Part shown: one piece after another, positions 50,880 through 59,061 of the stretch
Position numbering within the stretch: the stretch's first letter is position 1
How the letters are laid out: every line of letters starts with the position of its first letter
Assembly (NCBI RefSeq): GCF_035989305.1
Contig: NZ_CP108514.1
Location: 5,684,501-5,748,500, forward strand
Direction: 5' to 3'
DNA length: 64,000 nt
Origin: Streptomyces sp. NBC_01233
GTDB taxonomy: Bacteria > Actinomycetota > Actinomycetes > Streptomycetales > Streptomycetaceae
Made by a program: the position numbers and the translations under genes
The notes under the pieces: model-generated
What the model saw: only the letters and a program-made list of their open reading frames with translations
What the model was told of the DNA's origin: nothing
Databases searched by the model: none

Positions 50880-51641
50880 ATGCGCATGAAGGCACGAGCG
50901 ACGATGGTCGCGCTGGTCCCCGCCCTGCTCATCGCGGCGGTGGGATGCAGCAGCGGCGCCCCCGCCACGGGCAAGGACCCGGACCCCAAGGGCTCCTCCG
51001 GCGCACCCGGCGCCCCGGCACCGTCCGCCGGCTCGGCGGGATCACCGGCATCCGCCGCGCCGAAGACCGGTGGCACCAGGCTGGACCGCTCCGCGCTGGA
51101 ACAGGGCGACCTGCCCGGCTACCAGATCTCCGCCCAGGGCAAGAACCCCAACGCCCCGGACGGTCAGCCGAAGGCCGACCGCAGGGCCTGCCAGCCGCTG
51201 GCCGACATCATGGGGGACAAGCCGGACCCGGCCGCGCGCCAGACCGTCAACCGCGGCGTCGGCTCCCAGAAGCAGGTCGGGCTCGCCGTGTCCGCCTCCG
51301 TCAGCTCCTACGCCGAGAGCGACGCCAAGGCGCTGATCGCCCGGCTCAAGGCCGCCGTGGCCGCCTGCCGTACGGGCTTCTCCGCGACCGTCGAGAAGCA
51401 GACGGGCAGCTACCGCGAGGTGCGAGCCGCCGGCTACCGCACGAGCGGCGACGAGACCGTCAGCTGGACCACGACCGCGGCCGCCGAAGGCGTCTCGGCG
51501 CCGGTCCACCTGGTCGTCGCACGCGAGGGCGACACCATCGTGCGACTGATGGCCCTCAACGTGGCGGCGGCCGAGAAGAAGGCCCAGGTACCGCAGGAAG
51601 TGGCCGACAAGCAGCTGGAGAAGGTCCGGAAGGCCGGCTGA
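50880..51641 (+). CDS. lipoprotein of unknown function
   Basis: 253 residues with signal peptide and lipobox LIAAVGC, a Pro/Gly/Ala/Ser linker, and a folded domain beginning LDRSALEQGDLPGYQISAQG. In-frame ATGs at 50865, 50880 and 50886 are possible; 50880 has GAGG nine bases upstream. This type of extracytoplasmic lipoprotein is common in Streptomyces. Function not known. Confidence 0.82.
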   Translation: MRMKARATMVALVPALLIAAVGCSSGAPATGKDPDPKGSSGAPGAPAPSAGSAGSPASAAPKTGGTRLDRSALEQGDLPGYQISAQGKNPNAPDGQPKADRRACQPLADIMGDKPDPAARQTVNRGVGSQKQVGLAVSASVSSYAESDAKALIARLKAAVAACRTGFSATVEKQTGSYREVRAAGYRTSGDETVSWTTTAAAEGVSAPVHLVVAREGDTIVRLMALNVAAAEKKAQVPQEVADKQLEKVRKAG

Positions 51642-51689
51642 CCGGCTGCCCCGCCGACCGTCCCGGCGGCCGCCGATCCCGACCGCCGG

Positions 51690-51890
51690 TCACCAGGCCG
51701 TGGAGGCGGACTTCTCGTTCGGCAGCAGCACCCACAGCGCGATGTAGATCAGGAACTGCGGGCCGGGCAGCAGGCACGAGACGGCGAAAATGGCGCGCAT
51801 CGTGTTCGCGGAAATTCCGAAACGCCTGGCCAGTCCGGCGCAGACTCCACCGATCCAGCGGCCGTCACGGGGGCGGACAAGGGCGCTCAT
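51690..51890 (-). CDS. PspC-domain small membrane protein
   Basis: 66 residues consisting of one PspC domain: LVRPRDGRWIGGVCAGLARR then FGISANTMRAIFAVSCLLPG and FLIYIALWVLLP. ATG 51890 with GGAGAA upstream. PspC proteins act in envelope stress responses in some bacteria; stand-alone short versions have no settled role. Confidence 0.92.
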   Translation of the reverse strand: MSALVRPRDGRWIGGVCAGLARRFGISANTMRAIFAVSCLLPGPQFLIYIALWVLLPNEKSASTAW

Positions 51891-51946
51891 GGGGTTCTCC
51901 TTCGTCGGGATCGCGGTGTTGAAGGCCGGCACGGCCTCGCGATGAC

Positions 51947-52525
51947 TCAATACTCCCGCTGGACCGCTGACAGAACGTCGGTCCAGGGGCCGAGCCCGAC
52001 CCTGGAAATCTTCGGGGTGTTCCCCTGATAAGCGGTGTGTGAACGCCGCAGCCGGGCCCGCAGCGCCGGTACGACGGCCACGTGCGCGAGCAGCACACCG
52101 GCGGTGTTCAGCAGCACCGAATCCACGTCGGTGACCTGGCCCGGAACGGCGGTCTGGAGCATCTCGATGCTCAGCGAGACCAGCGCACCCGCGGCGGCGG
52201 TCCGGGCCAGGGAGGACCACGCGGACAGCGTCGACAGCGCGAGCCTTCCGTTGACCAGCGGCAGCAGCACCCCGAGCGGGGCCAGCAGGGCCAGGCCCTC
52301 GCCGATGCGCCGGGCCGCCTCCAGCGGCCCGTAGGCGAGGTCCGTCCGGATCCCCTCCAGGGGGGTCAGATTGGCGGCCGCGGCCCAAGGCACGTCGAGC
52401 GGCCGAAGGGTCAGCCAGCCGACGACCAGGAGATGGGCGGCGAGCAGGACCCCGGCGAGGAGTCGGAGCCGGAGATGGATCGCGGTGGCGGTGGCGGCGC
52501 TGCCGCCGGCCTCAAGACGCTGCAC
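51947..52525 (-). CDS. VanZ-family membrane protein
   Basis: 192 residues, four to five hydrophobic segments. VanZ-like features: LTPLEGIRTD near residue 55, LLAPLGVLLPLV, SLSIEMLQTAVPGQVTDVDS then VLLNTAGVLLAHVAV. VanZ-family proteins can give low teicoplanin resistance in other bacteria, but most members have unknown roles. GTG 52525 start. Followed by the PspC gene on the same strand. Confidence 0.88.
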   Translation of the reverse strand: MQRLEAGGSAATATAIHLRLRLLAGVLLAAHLLVVGWLTLRPLDVPWAAAANLTPLEGIRTDLAYGPLEAARRIGEGLALLAPLGVLLPLVNGRLALSTLSAWSSLARTAAAGALVSLSIEMLQTAVPGQVTDVDSVLLNTAGVLLAHVAVVPALRARLRRSHTAYQGNTPKISRVGLGPWTDVLSAVQREY

Positions 52526-52610
52526 ACCTGCGAGGACGCACCACCCGGTAGCCCCGGTTCCGCCCTGACGGGGGGTGTGGCCGGGAGCACCCGGAGCCGC
52601 TCCGTGCAGG

Positions 52611-53249
52611 TCAGCGCGTGGCGACGAGGACGATCAGCGCCAGCGCGCCGACCACGGCGGGCGCGATGATCTCGTACGACCAGTGGACGCGCACGCTGCC
52701 CTGGGCACCGGCCCGCTCGGCGCCGCGTTCGGCCATCCGCTGCAGCTCGTCCACGATCCGGTCCGCGCTCGCCCGCAGCGGCTCGGCCGGCATCCGGGGC
52801 CTCTCACCGGGGCTCCGCTGATCCCGGTCCTGGAGCCCCTCGTAGCGCAGCCGCTGCCGGTTCGCCTTCTTCCGCTCGCGCAGCGAGACGGGCACGGACC
52901 ACAGCTGGTACTTCGACCCCTCGGCCAGCACCTCCGCCGAGTAGCCGGAGCGCACCGCGTCCACGGCCGCCCAGGGCAGCTCGATGATCCGGAAGGGGTT
53001 GCGCACGCGCATCCGGTCGTCGTTGGCGAAGACCGCCGGGCGGATCGTGAACGCCACGATCAGCGGTACGGCGCACAGCGCCACCGCCACCGCGATCCAG
53101 GGAGTGTTCCCCGATCCGCGCAGTACGGCGTCACCGCAGAGCCACGCGGTCAGCGCGAGCAGCAATACCCCCGAGACGACGCCCATGGTGGAGCGGTAGA
53201 CCCGGTCGTCGTGGACCGGCTCATCGGTCGGCTGCTGCTGGCTGCTCAT
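52611..53249 (-). CDS. PH-domain-containing membrane protein
   Basis: 212 residues: two N-terminal transmembrane helices (GVVSGVLLLALTAWLCGDAV and WIAVAVALCAVPLIVAFTIR), a bacterial PH-like domain (NDDRMRVRNPFRIIELPWAA then VDAVRSGYSAEVLAEGSKYQ), a basic linker and a C-terminal helix (IIAPAVVGALALIVLVA). ATG 53249. Common in actinobacteria; function unknown. Confidence 0.86.
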   Translation of the reverse strand: MSSQQQPTDEPVHDDRVYRSTMGVVSGVLLLALTAWLCGDAVLRGSGNTPWIAVAVALCAVPLIVAFTIRPAVFANDDRMRVRNPFRIIELPWAAVDAVRSGYSAEVLAEGSKYQLWSVPVSLRERKKANRQRLRYEGLQDRDQRSPGERPRMPAEPLRASADRIVDELQRMAERGAERAGAQGSVRVHWSYEIIAPAVVGALALIVLVATR

Positions 53250-53285
53250 GGGGTCGATTCTGCCCCACTGCGCCGCCTGGGCGGA

Positions 53286-53909
53286 TCAGCCGACGAGATC
53301 GGCGTACAGGATGATGTTGTCGGGCCGGTGGCCTGCGGTGATCTCGCCACCGCAGGTGATGATGCGCAGCTCGGGGCGCGCGGTGTCCCCGTACACCTTG
53401 GCGGTCGGGAACTTCTTCTTGTCCACCTGCTCCAGCTCGCGGACGCGGAACACGGCCGTGCTGCCGTCCGCCCGCGAGACCGTGATCTCCTCGCCGACGC
53501 GCACGCGCGCGACGTCCTTCAGCACGGCCGGGCCGCGCGCGGTGTCGAAGTGGCCGATCAGCACGGCGGGACCGGTCTCGCCGGGGGTGACGCCCTTGGT
53601 GTACCAACCGATCTTGTCCCCGTCGGCCACGGAGGGCACCTCCACGGTGCCGTCGGCGGCCAGCCCCAGCCGCAGCAGCGGGGAGGCGTCCACGCCGGCC
53701 GCGGGGATCCGTACGCGTACGGGCTCGGAGGCGGGCAGCGGGGCGGCCGCCGCGGGGGCCGCGGGGGCGGCGGTGGGTGTGACCGAGGGCGGGGCGGCGG
53801 AGGTGGCGGTCGCCCCGGGCGCGGGTGCGCCGGCGGTGGCCGCGCCGCAGCCGGTCAGGGCGGCGGCGAGGAGGGTGGCGGCGAGCAGCGGGCGGACGCG
53901 GTGGGCCAT
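53286..53909 (-). CDS. class F sortase, lipoprotein form
   Basis: 207 residues: lipobox LTGC near residue 21, a Pro/Ala/Thr-rich spacer, then a sortase barrel with catalytic His in AVLIGHFDTARGP, catalytic Cys in LRIITCGGEI and a downstream Arg in GHRPDNIILYADLVG. Class F sortases of actinobacteria are outside the well-studied A-E classes. ATG 53909. The neighbouring gene upstream encodes a secreted protein with a C-terminal anchor-like end, a likely substrate or partner. Confidence 0.9.
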   Translation of the reverse strand: MAHRVRPLLAATLLAAALTGCGAATAGAPAPGATATSAAPPSVTPTAAPAAPAAAAPLPASEPVRVRIPAAGVDASPLLRLGLAADGTVEVPSVADGDKIGWYTKGVTPGETGPAVLIGHFDTARGPAVLKDVARVRVGEEITVSRADGSTAVFRVRELEQVDKKKFPTAKVYGDTARPELRIITCGGEITAGHRPDNIILYADLVG

Positions 53910-53992
53910 GGAGGACTCCGGGACGGCTTTCGGCGGGCCACCGGGTCGGTGGCCCGCCGGAGGAGGGCAGAAACGGGAGGGGATGAGGGGCG

Positions 53993-54967
53993 TCAGCCCT
54001 GGGTGGCGCGGCGGCGGCGCAGGACCACGCTGGCGGCCAGGGCGCCGAAGGCGGCGATCAGGGCGGCGCCGGCCGTCAGGGTGGCGGTGTTGCGGGTGTC
54101 CGCGGCGGTCTCGACCGGGAGCTCGGCGCCCGCGGCGACCGGGCCCTTGGGGACCACCGACGTCTGGCCGGCGGTCTGCGGCTTCACCGGAGCGGGGGTG
54201 GAGGTGGGGGCGGGGGTGGTGGGCTTCGTTACCGGCTTGTCGTCGGTGAACGCGTAGCTCGGCTTGCACCCTTTGGGGAAGGCGGGGAACGAGACCCGGC
54301 CGACCGTGTCGTTGCCGCCCTGCGTCTTCCACTCGAAGACGGGCTTGGCGCTGCTCGGGTTCACGATCCGGGCGATGAAGCCGGCGGACTCGGGCAGCGA
54401 GGGGTGGGTGCGGTCCAGCTGGGCGAAGCCGCGGCCGCCGTCGCCGGCCTCGAAGAGCAGCACCTTCGGGCCCAGCTCGGAGAGGTACAGCTCGGCCGAC
54501 ATGCCCGCGCCTATCTCCTGCCCCACCGGACCGACCCGGCAGTCCGTGCTGGCCTCGCCCGCCGGCAGCGGGTAGGACGTGGCGCTGCCGTCCGCGGCGG
54601 TGACGACGAGCACGGGACGGGCGCTCGCGGCCCTGGTGAGTTCGAGGTCGAGGCCCTTGGCCTTGTCGTGGGGCAGGGTCCGGTCCAGCTTCGTCACGAC
54701 GTGGACCATGTAGTTGTCGCCCGGCTTCCACTGGGGGCCGACCTCGCGGATCCACGCCTCGGGGCCCTCCGCCTTGTTGCGCAGCACCGCGACCAGGCCC
54801 TCCCCGATGTAGACGGGCTCGCCCTCGTAGCGGCTGTTGTCCGAGGCCGGGGCCGAGGCGGACAGCGGGGCCGCGGCGGGCGCCGCGAACGCGGCGCCGG
54901 CGGCCGGGACGAGCATCGCGCCGGCGAGGGCGGCGGTGACGATCGAGGTGCGGAGGGCGGTACGCAT
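53993..54967 (-). CDS. secreted surface protein with C-terminal membrane anchor (possible sortase substrate)
   Basis: 324 residues: signal peptide (residues 1-29, ending AAFAAPA), an extracellular domain with DNYMVHVVTKLDRTLPHDKA, a Pro/Thr-rich stalk (PTTPAPTSTPAPVKPQT), then ELPVETAADT, a hydrophobic helix (ATLTAGAALIAAFGALAASV) and a terminal RRRR. The order sorting-like pentapeptide, hydrophobic stretch, positive tail resembles sortase substrates, although LPVET is not a perfect LPxTG motif. AGGAG seven bases before ATG 54967. Probably co-transcribed with the downstream sortase gene. Confidence 0.83.
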   Translation of the reverse strand: MRTALRTSIVTAALAGAMLVPAAGAAFAAPAAAPLSASAPASDNSRYEGEPVYIGEGLVAVLRNKAEGPEAWIREVGPQWKPGDNYMVHVVTKLDRTLPHDKAKGLDLELTRAASARPVLVVTAADGSATSYPLPAGEASTDCRVGPVGQEIGAGMSAELYLSELGPKVLLFEAGDGGRGFAQLDRTHPSLPESAGFIARIVNPSSAKPVFEWKTQGGNDTVGRVSFPAFPKGCKPSYAFTDDKPVTKPTTPAPTSTPAPVKPQTAGQTSVVPKGPVAAGAELPVETAADTRNTATLTAGAALIAAFGALAASVVLRRRRATQG

Positions 54968-55192
54968 AACGACTCCTGAAGCGTGGATGAGGAGAGTGGA
55001 GGAGAGTCGCATGCCGCGTTGAGTCTGTTCGGTCTGGTTCACCGGGTCAGGTGTGGCGGGCTGCTGAGGACAAATCTATGGATCTTGTGCGGGCGGAGGA
55101 TCCGCCTCCCGTCATGGTCGCGTAACGGGCGAACGGGTGTCGGAGTGGAGGTGTCGATTCCATAGCGGATCGGCCAGAACCGGGCGAGGGGG

Positions 55193-55222
55193 GTGACAGG
55201 TCGCTACGCGCGTAGATATGCT
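55193..55222 (+). promoter_or_regulatory. predicted deoC promoter containing the palindrome in its spacer
   Basis: GTGACA (55193-55198) and TATGCT (55217-55222) are 18 bases apart, and the CTACGCGCGTAG palindrome occupies 12 of those bases. Transcription would start close to the GTG/ATG codons at 55226-55235, giving a very short or absent leader. Confidence 0.5.
55204..55215. promoter_or_regulatory. nucleoside-regulon palindrome CTACGCGCGTAG
   Basis: Perfect 12-bp palindrome between the putative -35 and -10 of deoC. Same sequence as before the nucleoside ABC ATPase and add genes. Confidence 0.78.
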
Positions 55223-55234
55223 CATGTGGTGACC

Positions 55235-56197
55235 ATGCCCACCACCCTCACCGCATTCGCTGACGTGACGACGTCCGACAGTGCGCTGCGCCGCTTCCTG
55301 CACGGGCTGCCCGGCGTCGACACTGTCGGCCTGGAGGCCCGCGCGGCCTCCCTCGGCACCCGTTCGATCAAGACGACGGCCAAGGCGTACGCCATCGACC
55401 TGGCCATCTCGATGATCGACCTGACGACGCTCGAAGGCGCGGACACCCCGGGCAAGGTCCGGGCGCTCTCCGCCAAGGCCGTCAATCCCGATCCGACCGA
55501 CCGTACGACGCCCATGACCGCCGCGGTCTGCGTCTACCCCGACATGGTGGCCACCGCCAAGGCCGCGCTGAACGGTGCCGACGTCAAGGTCGCCTCCGTC
55601 GCCACCGCGTTCCCGGCCGGCCGCGCCGCGCTGCCCGTCAAGCTTGCGGACACCCGTGACGCCGTCGCCGCCGGCGCCGACGAGATCGACATGGTCATCG
55701 ACCGTGGCGCCTTCCTCGCCGGCCGCTACCTCGACACGTACGAGCTGATCAAGGCCGTCAAGGAGGCCTGCGTCCGCCCCGACGGCACCGCGGCCCGCCT
55801 CAAGGTCATCTTCGAGACCGGCGAACTGTCGACCTACGACAACATCCGCCGCGCCTCCTGGATCGGCATGCTCGCGGGCGCCGACTTCATCAAGACGTCG
55901 ACCGGCAAGGTCGGCGTCAACGCCACCCCCGCGAACACCCTGCTCATGCTCGAAGCCGTCCGCGACTTCCGGGAGCAGACTGGAATCCAGATCGGCGTGA
56001 AGCCGGCCGGCGGCATCCGCACCACCAAGGACGCGATCAAGTTCCTGGTCCTGGTCAACGAGACCGTGGGCGAGGACTGGCTGAGCAACCACTGGTTCCG
56101 CTTCGGCGCCTCCAGCCTGCTCAACGACCTGCTGATGCAGCGCCAGAAGCTGAGCACCGGCCGTTACTCCGGTCCCGACTACGTGACGGTGGACTGA
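55235..56197 (+). CDS. deoC: deoxyribose-phosphate aldolase
   Basis: Class I aldolase splitting 2-deoxyribose 5-phosphate into acetaldehyde and glyceraldehyde 3-phosphate. 320 residues, the longer actinobacterial form. Conserved: IDLTTLEGADTPGKVRALSA, AAVCVYPDMVATAKAAL, ADEIDMVIDRGAF, LKVIFETGEL and the Schiff-base region GADFIKTSTGKVG, then GVKPAGGIRT. ATG 55235, with GTGs at 55226 and 55229 possible. First of three genes deoC-ALDH-ALDH; the following dehydrogenase could oxidise the acetaldehyde. Confidence 0.97.
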   Translation: MPTTLTAFADVTTSDSALRRFLHGLPGVDTVGLEARAASLGTRSIKTTAKAYAIDLAISMIDLTTLEGADTPGKVRALSAKAVNPDPTDRTTPMTAAVCVYPDMVATAKAALNGADVKVASVATAFPAGRAALPVKLADTRDAVAAGADEIDMVIDRGAFLAGRYLDTYELIKAVKEACVRPDGTAARLKVIFETGELSTYDNIRRASWIGMLAGADFIKTSTGKVGVNATPANTLLMLEAVRDFREQTGIQIGVKPAGGIRTTKDAIKFLVLVNETVGEDWLSNHWFRFGASSLLNDLLMQRQKLSTGRYSGPDYVTVD

Positions 56198-56202
56198 TCA
56201 CC

Positions 56203-57639
56203 ATGGCATCTGTATTCGAGTACGCACCGGCTCCCGAGTCCCGCTCGGTCGTCGACATCGCACCCTCCTACGGGCTCTTCATCGACGGCGAGTTCACCGA
56301 CGCCGCCGACGGCAAGGTCTTCAAGACCGTCTCGCCGTCGTCCGAGGAGGTCCTCGCCGAGGTCGCCCAGGCCGGCGCCGCCGACGTGGACCGCGCCGTG
56401 AAGGCCGCCCGCAAGGCGTTCGAGAAGTGGTCCGCGCTGCCCGGCTCCGAGCGCGCCAAGTACCTCTTCCGCATCGCCCGGATCATCCAGGAGCGCAGCC
56501 GCGAGCTCGCCGTCCTGGAGACCCTGGACAACGGCAAGCCGATCAAGGAGACGCGCGACGCGGACCTCCCGCTGGTCGCCGCGCACTTCTTCTACTACGC
56601 GGGCTGGGCCGACAAGCTCGACCACGCGGGCTACGGCGCGGGCCCGCGCCCCCTCGGCGTGGCCGGCCAGGTCATCCCGTGGAACTTCCCGCTCCTGATG
56701 CTCGCGTGGAAGATCGCCCCGGCGCTCGCCACCGGCAACACCGTCGTGCTGAAGCCGGCCGAGACGACCCCCCTCTCGGCGCTGTTCTTCGCGGACATCT
56801 GCCGCCAGGCGGGCCTGCCCAAGGGCGTCGTCAACATCCTCACCGGGTACGGCGACGCGGGCGCGGCCCTTGTCGAGCACCCGGACGTCAACAAGGTCGC
56901 CTTCACCGGCTCGACCGCCGTGGGCAAGAAGATCGCCCGCCACGTCGCCGGCACCGACAAGAAGGTCACCCTGGAGCTGGGCGGCAAGGGCGCCAACATC
57001 GTCTTCGACGACGCCCCCATCGACCAGGCCGTCGAGGGCATCGTCAACGGCATCTTCTTCAACCAGGGCCAGGTCTGCTGCGCGGGCTCCCGCCTGCTGG
57101 TCCAGGAGTCGATCCACGACGAGCTGCTGGACAGCCTCAAGCGCCGCCTCAGCACCCTCCGCCTCGGCGACCCGCTCGACAAGAACACCGACATCGGCGC
57201 GATCAACTCCGCCGAGCAGCTCGCCCGGATCACCGCGCTCGCGGAGACCGGCGAGGCCGAGGGTGCCGAGCGCTGGTCCCCGGCGTGCGAGCTGCCGTCC
57301 GCCGGCTACTGGTTCGCCCCGACGCTCTTCACGAACGTCACCCAGGCGCACACCGTCGCCCGTGACGAGATCTTCGGCCCGGTGCTGTCCGTGCTCACCT
57401 TCCGCACGCCCGACGAGGCCGTCGCGAAGGCCAACAACAGCCAGTACGGCCTGTCCGCCGGCATCTGGACGGAGAAGGGCAGCCGCATCCTCGCGGTCGC
57501 GAACAAGCTCCGCGCGGGCGTCGTCTGGGCCAACACGTTCAACAAGTTCGACCCGACCTCGCCCTTCGGCGGCTACAAGGAGTCGGGCTTCGGCCGCGAG
57601 GGCGGCCGCCACGGCCTGGAGGGCTACCTCGATGTCTGA
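56203..57639 (+). CDS. aldehyde dehydrogenase (NAD(P)-dependent), catalytically complete
   Basis: 478 residues. Cofactor site GQVIPWNFPLLMLAWKIAPA and FTGSTAVGKKIA; catalytic Glu in LELGGKGANI; nucleophile Cys in NQGQVCCAGSRLLVQ; C-terminal EIFGPVLSVLTF and FGGYKESGFGREGG. ATG 56203, five bases after the deoC stop. Placement suggests it removes acetaldehyde or another aldehyde from deoxyribose breakdown, though the substrate is not provable from sequence. The next gene overlaps its last eight bases. Confidence 0.95.
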   Translation: MASVFEYAPAPESRSVVDIAPSYGLFIDGEFTDAADGKVFKTVSPSSEEVLAEVAQAGAADVDRAVKAARKAFEKWSALPGSERAKYLFRIARIIQERSRELAVLETLDNGKPIKETRDADLPLVAAHFFYYAGWADKLDHAGYGAGPRPLGVAGQVIPWNFPLLMLAWKIAPALATGNTVVLKPAETTPLSALFFADICRQAGLPKGVVNILTGYGDAGAALVEHPDVNKVAFTGSTAVGKKIARHVAGTDKKVTLELGGKGANIVFDDAPIDQAVEGIVNGIFFNQGQVCCAGSRLLVQESIHDELLDSLKRRLSTLRLGDPLDKNTDIGAINSAEQLARITALAETGEAEGAERWSPACELPSAGYWFAPTLFTNVTQAHTVARDEIFGPVLSVLTFRTPDEAVAKANNSQYGLSAGIWTEKGSRILAVANKLRAGVVWANTFNKFDPTSPFGGYKESGFGREGGRHGLEGYLDV

Positions 57640-58525
57640 GTCGACCCGTCTGAACGTCTTCAAGACCTACAAGCTGTACGTCGGGGGCAAGTTCCCCCGC
57701 TCCGAGAGCGGCCGGGTGTACGAGGTGACGGACTCCAAGGGCAACTGGCTGGCCAACGCGCCGCTGTCCTCCCGCAAGGACGCCCGTGACGCGGTCGTCG
57801 CCGCGCGCAAGGCCTTCGGCGGCTGGTCGGGCGCGACCGCGTACAACCGCGGCCAGATCCTCTACCGCATCGCCGAGATGCTGGAGGGCCGCCGGGAGCA
57901 GTTCGTCCGCGAGGTCGGCGAGGCCGAGGGGCTGTCCAAGCCGAAGGCCGGCGCCGTCGTGGACGCGGCCATCGACCGCTGGGTCTGGTACGCGGGCTGG
58001 ACCGACAAGATCGGCCAGATCGTGGGCGGGGCCAACCCGGTCGCGGGCCCGTTCTTCAACCTCTCCACCCCGGAGCCGACGGGCGTCGTGACCGTGATCG
58101 CCCCCCAGGACTCGTCCTTCCTGGGCCTGATCTCGGTGATCGCCCCGGTCATCGCGACCGGCAACACGGCGGTCGTGATCACCTCCGAGAAGTCCCCGCT
58201 GCCGGCCCTCTCCCTGGGCGAGGTGCTCGCCACCTCCGACCTGCCCGGCGGCGTGGTCAACATCCTGTCCGGCAAGGCCGCCGAGATGGGCCCGCACCTG
58301 GCGTCCCACCAGGACGTCAACGCGATCGACCTGGCCGGAGCCGATGCGGCGCTGGCCAAGGAGCTGGAGATCGCGGCGGCCGACAACCTCAAGCGCGTCC
58401 TGCGTCCACAGCCTGTGGACGACTGGAACGCCGACCCGGGCACGTCGCGCATGACGGCGTTCCTGGAGACCAAGACGGTCTGGCACCCGACGGGGTCGCT
58501 GGGCTCGGGCGGATCCTCGTACTAG
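57632..58525 (+). CDS. short aldehyde dehydrogenase-like protein without catalytic cysteine
   Basis: 297 residues, aligning only with the N-terminal cofactor domain of aldehyde dehydrogenases: YKLYVGGKFPRSESGRVYEV, TGVVTVIAPQDSSFLGLISV then IAPVIATGNTAVVITSEKSP and LPGGVVNILSG. The catalytic domain is absent and the whole sequence contains no cysteine. The frame and codon use are normal and it is tightly coupled (8-base overlap) to the complete enzyme, so it looks like a kept partner subunit instead of a decayed gene. Followed by a hairpin terminator. Confidence 0.85.
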   Translation: MSESTRLNVFKTYKLYVGGKFPRSESGRVYEVTDSKGNWLANAPLSSRKDARDAVVAARKAFGGWSGATAYNRGQILYRIAEMLEGRREQFVREVGEAEGLSKPKAGAVVDAAIDRWVWYAGWTDKIGQIVGGANPVAGPFFNLSTPEPTGVVTVIAPQDSSFLGLISVIAPVIATGNTAVVITSEKSPLPALSLGEVLATSDLPGGVVNILSGKAAEMGPHLASHQDVNAIDLAGADAALAKELEIAAADNLKRVLRPQPVDDWNADPGTSRMTAFLETKTVWHPTGSLGSGGSSY

Positions 58526-58541
58526 GAGATCCCCGTGAACC

Positions 58542-58573
58542 GGCCCCGGCAGCTCCCCCGCGCTGCCGGGGCC
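58542..58573. terminator. hairpin terminator between the deoC operon and a convergent gene
   Basis: Perfect 12-bp stem GGCCCCGGCAGC (58542-58553) / GCTGCCGGGGCC (58562-58573) with an eight-base loop, 16 bases after the stop of the second aldehyde dehydrogenase gene. Confidence 0.8.
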
Positions 58574-58590
58574 TTCGCGTACCCGCTCCC

Positions 58591-58941
58591 CTACTTCTTG
58601 GGCAGGACCGGCCCGAGCAGCGAGGAGACCGCGGCGGCGGGCAGCTCGCCGACGGACGGCCCCTGGGTCAGGACGCCGGTGACCATGCCGGTGCCGACGG
58701 CGGGGAAGTCCGCGACCTTGGTGGCCACGCCGTTGTCCAGCGGGTCCACGCCGGTGTGGGCGAGCGGGTTCACCTTGAGGTTCGCCACCGGATCGGTGAC
58801 CCCGGCCAGAGCCGCCGGCACATCGAGCTCACCGGCCTGAGCACCCCCCGCGGCCATGGCGAGCGCGGCGCCCGCCATGGAGAGCGTGAGGCCTGCGGAA
58901 CGGAGCCGGTTCGGTGCGCTTGGGGCTGCGTGACGTGCCAT
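58591..58941 (-). CDS. small secreted protein
   Basis: 116 residues: signal peptide (LRSAGLTLSMAGAALAMAAG, cleavage near AQA-GE) and a mature part of about 80 residues with VPAALAGVTDPVANLKVNPL and VSSLLGPVLPKK. Resembles the short secreted Ala/Gly/Leu/Pro-rich proteins of Streptomyces; no named domain and no cysteine. ATG 58941. Convergent with the deoC operon. Confidence 0.83.
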   Translation of the reverse strand: MARHAAPSAPNRLRSAGLTLSMAGAALAMAAGGAQAGELDVPAALAGVTDPVANLKVNPLAHTGVDPLDNGVATKVADFPAVGTGMVTGVLTQGPSVGELPAAAVSSLLGPVLPKK

Positions 58942-59061
58942 GGGGATCCCGCCTGAGGTCGTAGTCGCGTGCGCACGCAGCGTAGTGGAGGTGTGATCCT
59001 CGATACCAACCGGTCGCCGGAGGCATCCCCTGCGCGGGGTAATGGTTCACACTGGTGTCCC

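Noticed and set aside
58967..58978. GCGTGCGCACGC before the uridine kinase-like gene as a member of the same regulon
   Set aside because: It is a palindrome but does not match CTACGCGCGTAG beyond the GCGC core; kept only as a note in the kinase entry.
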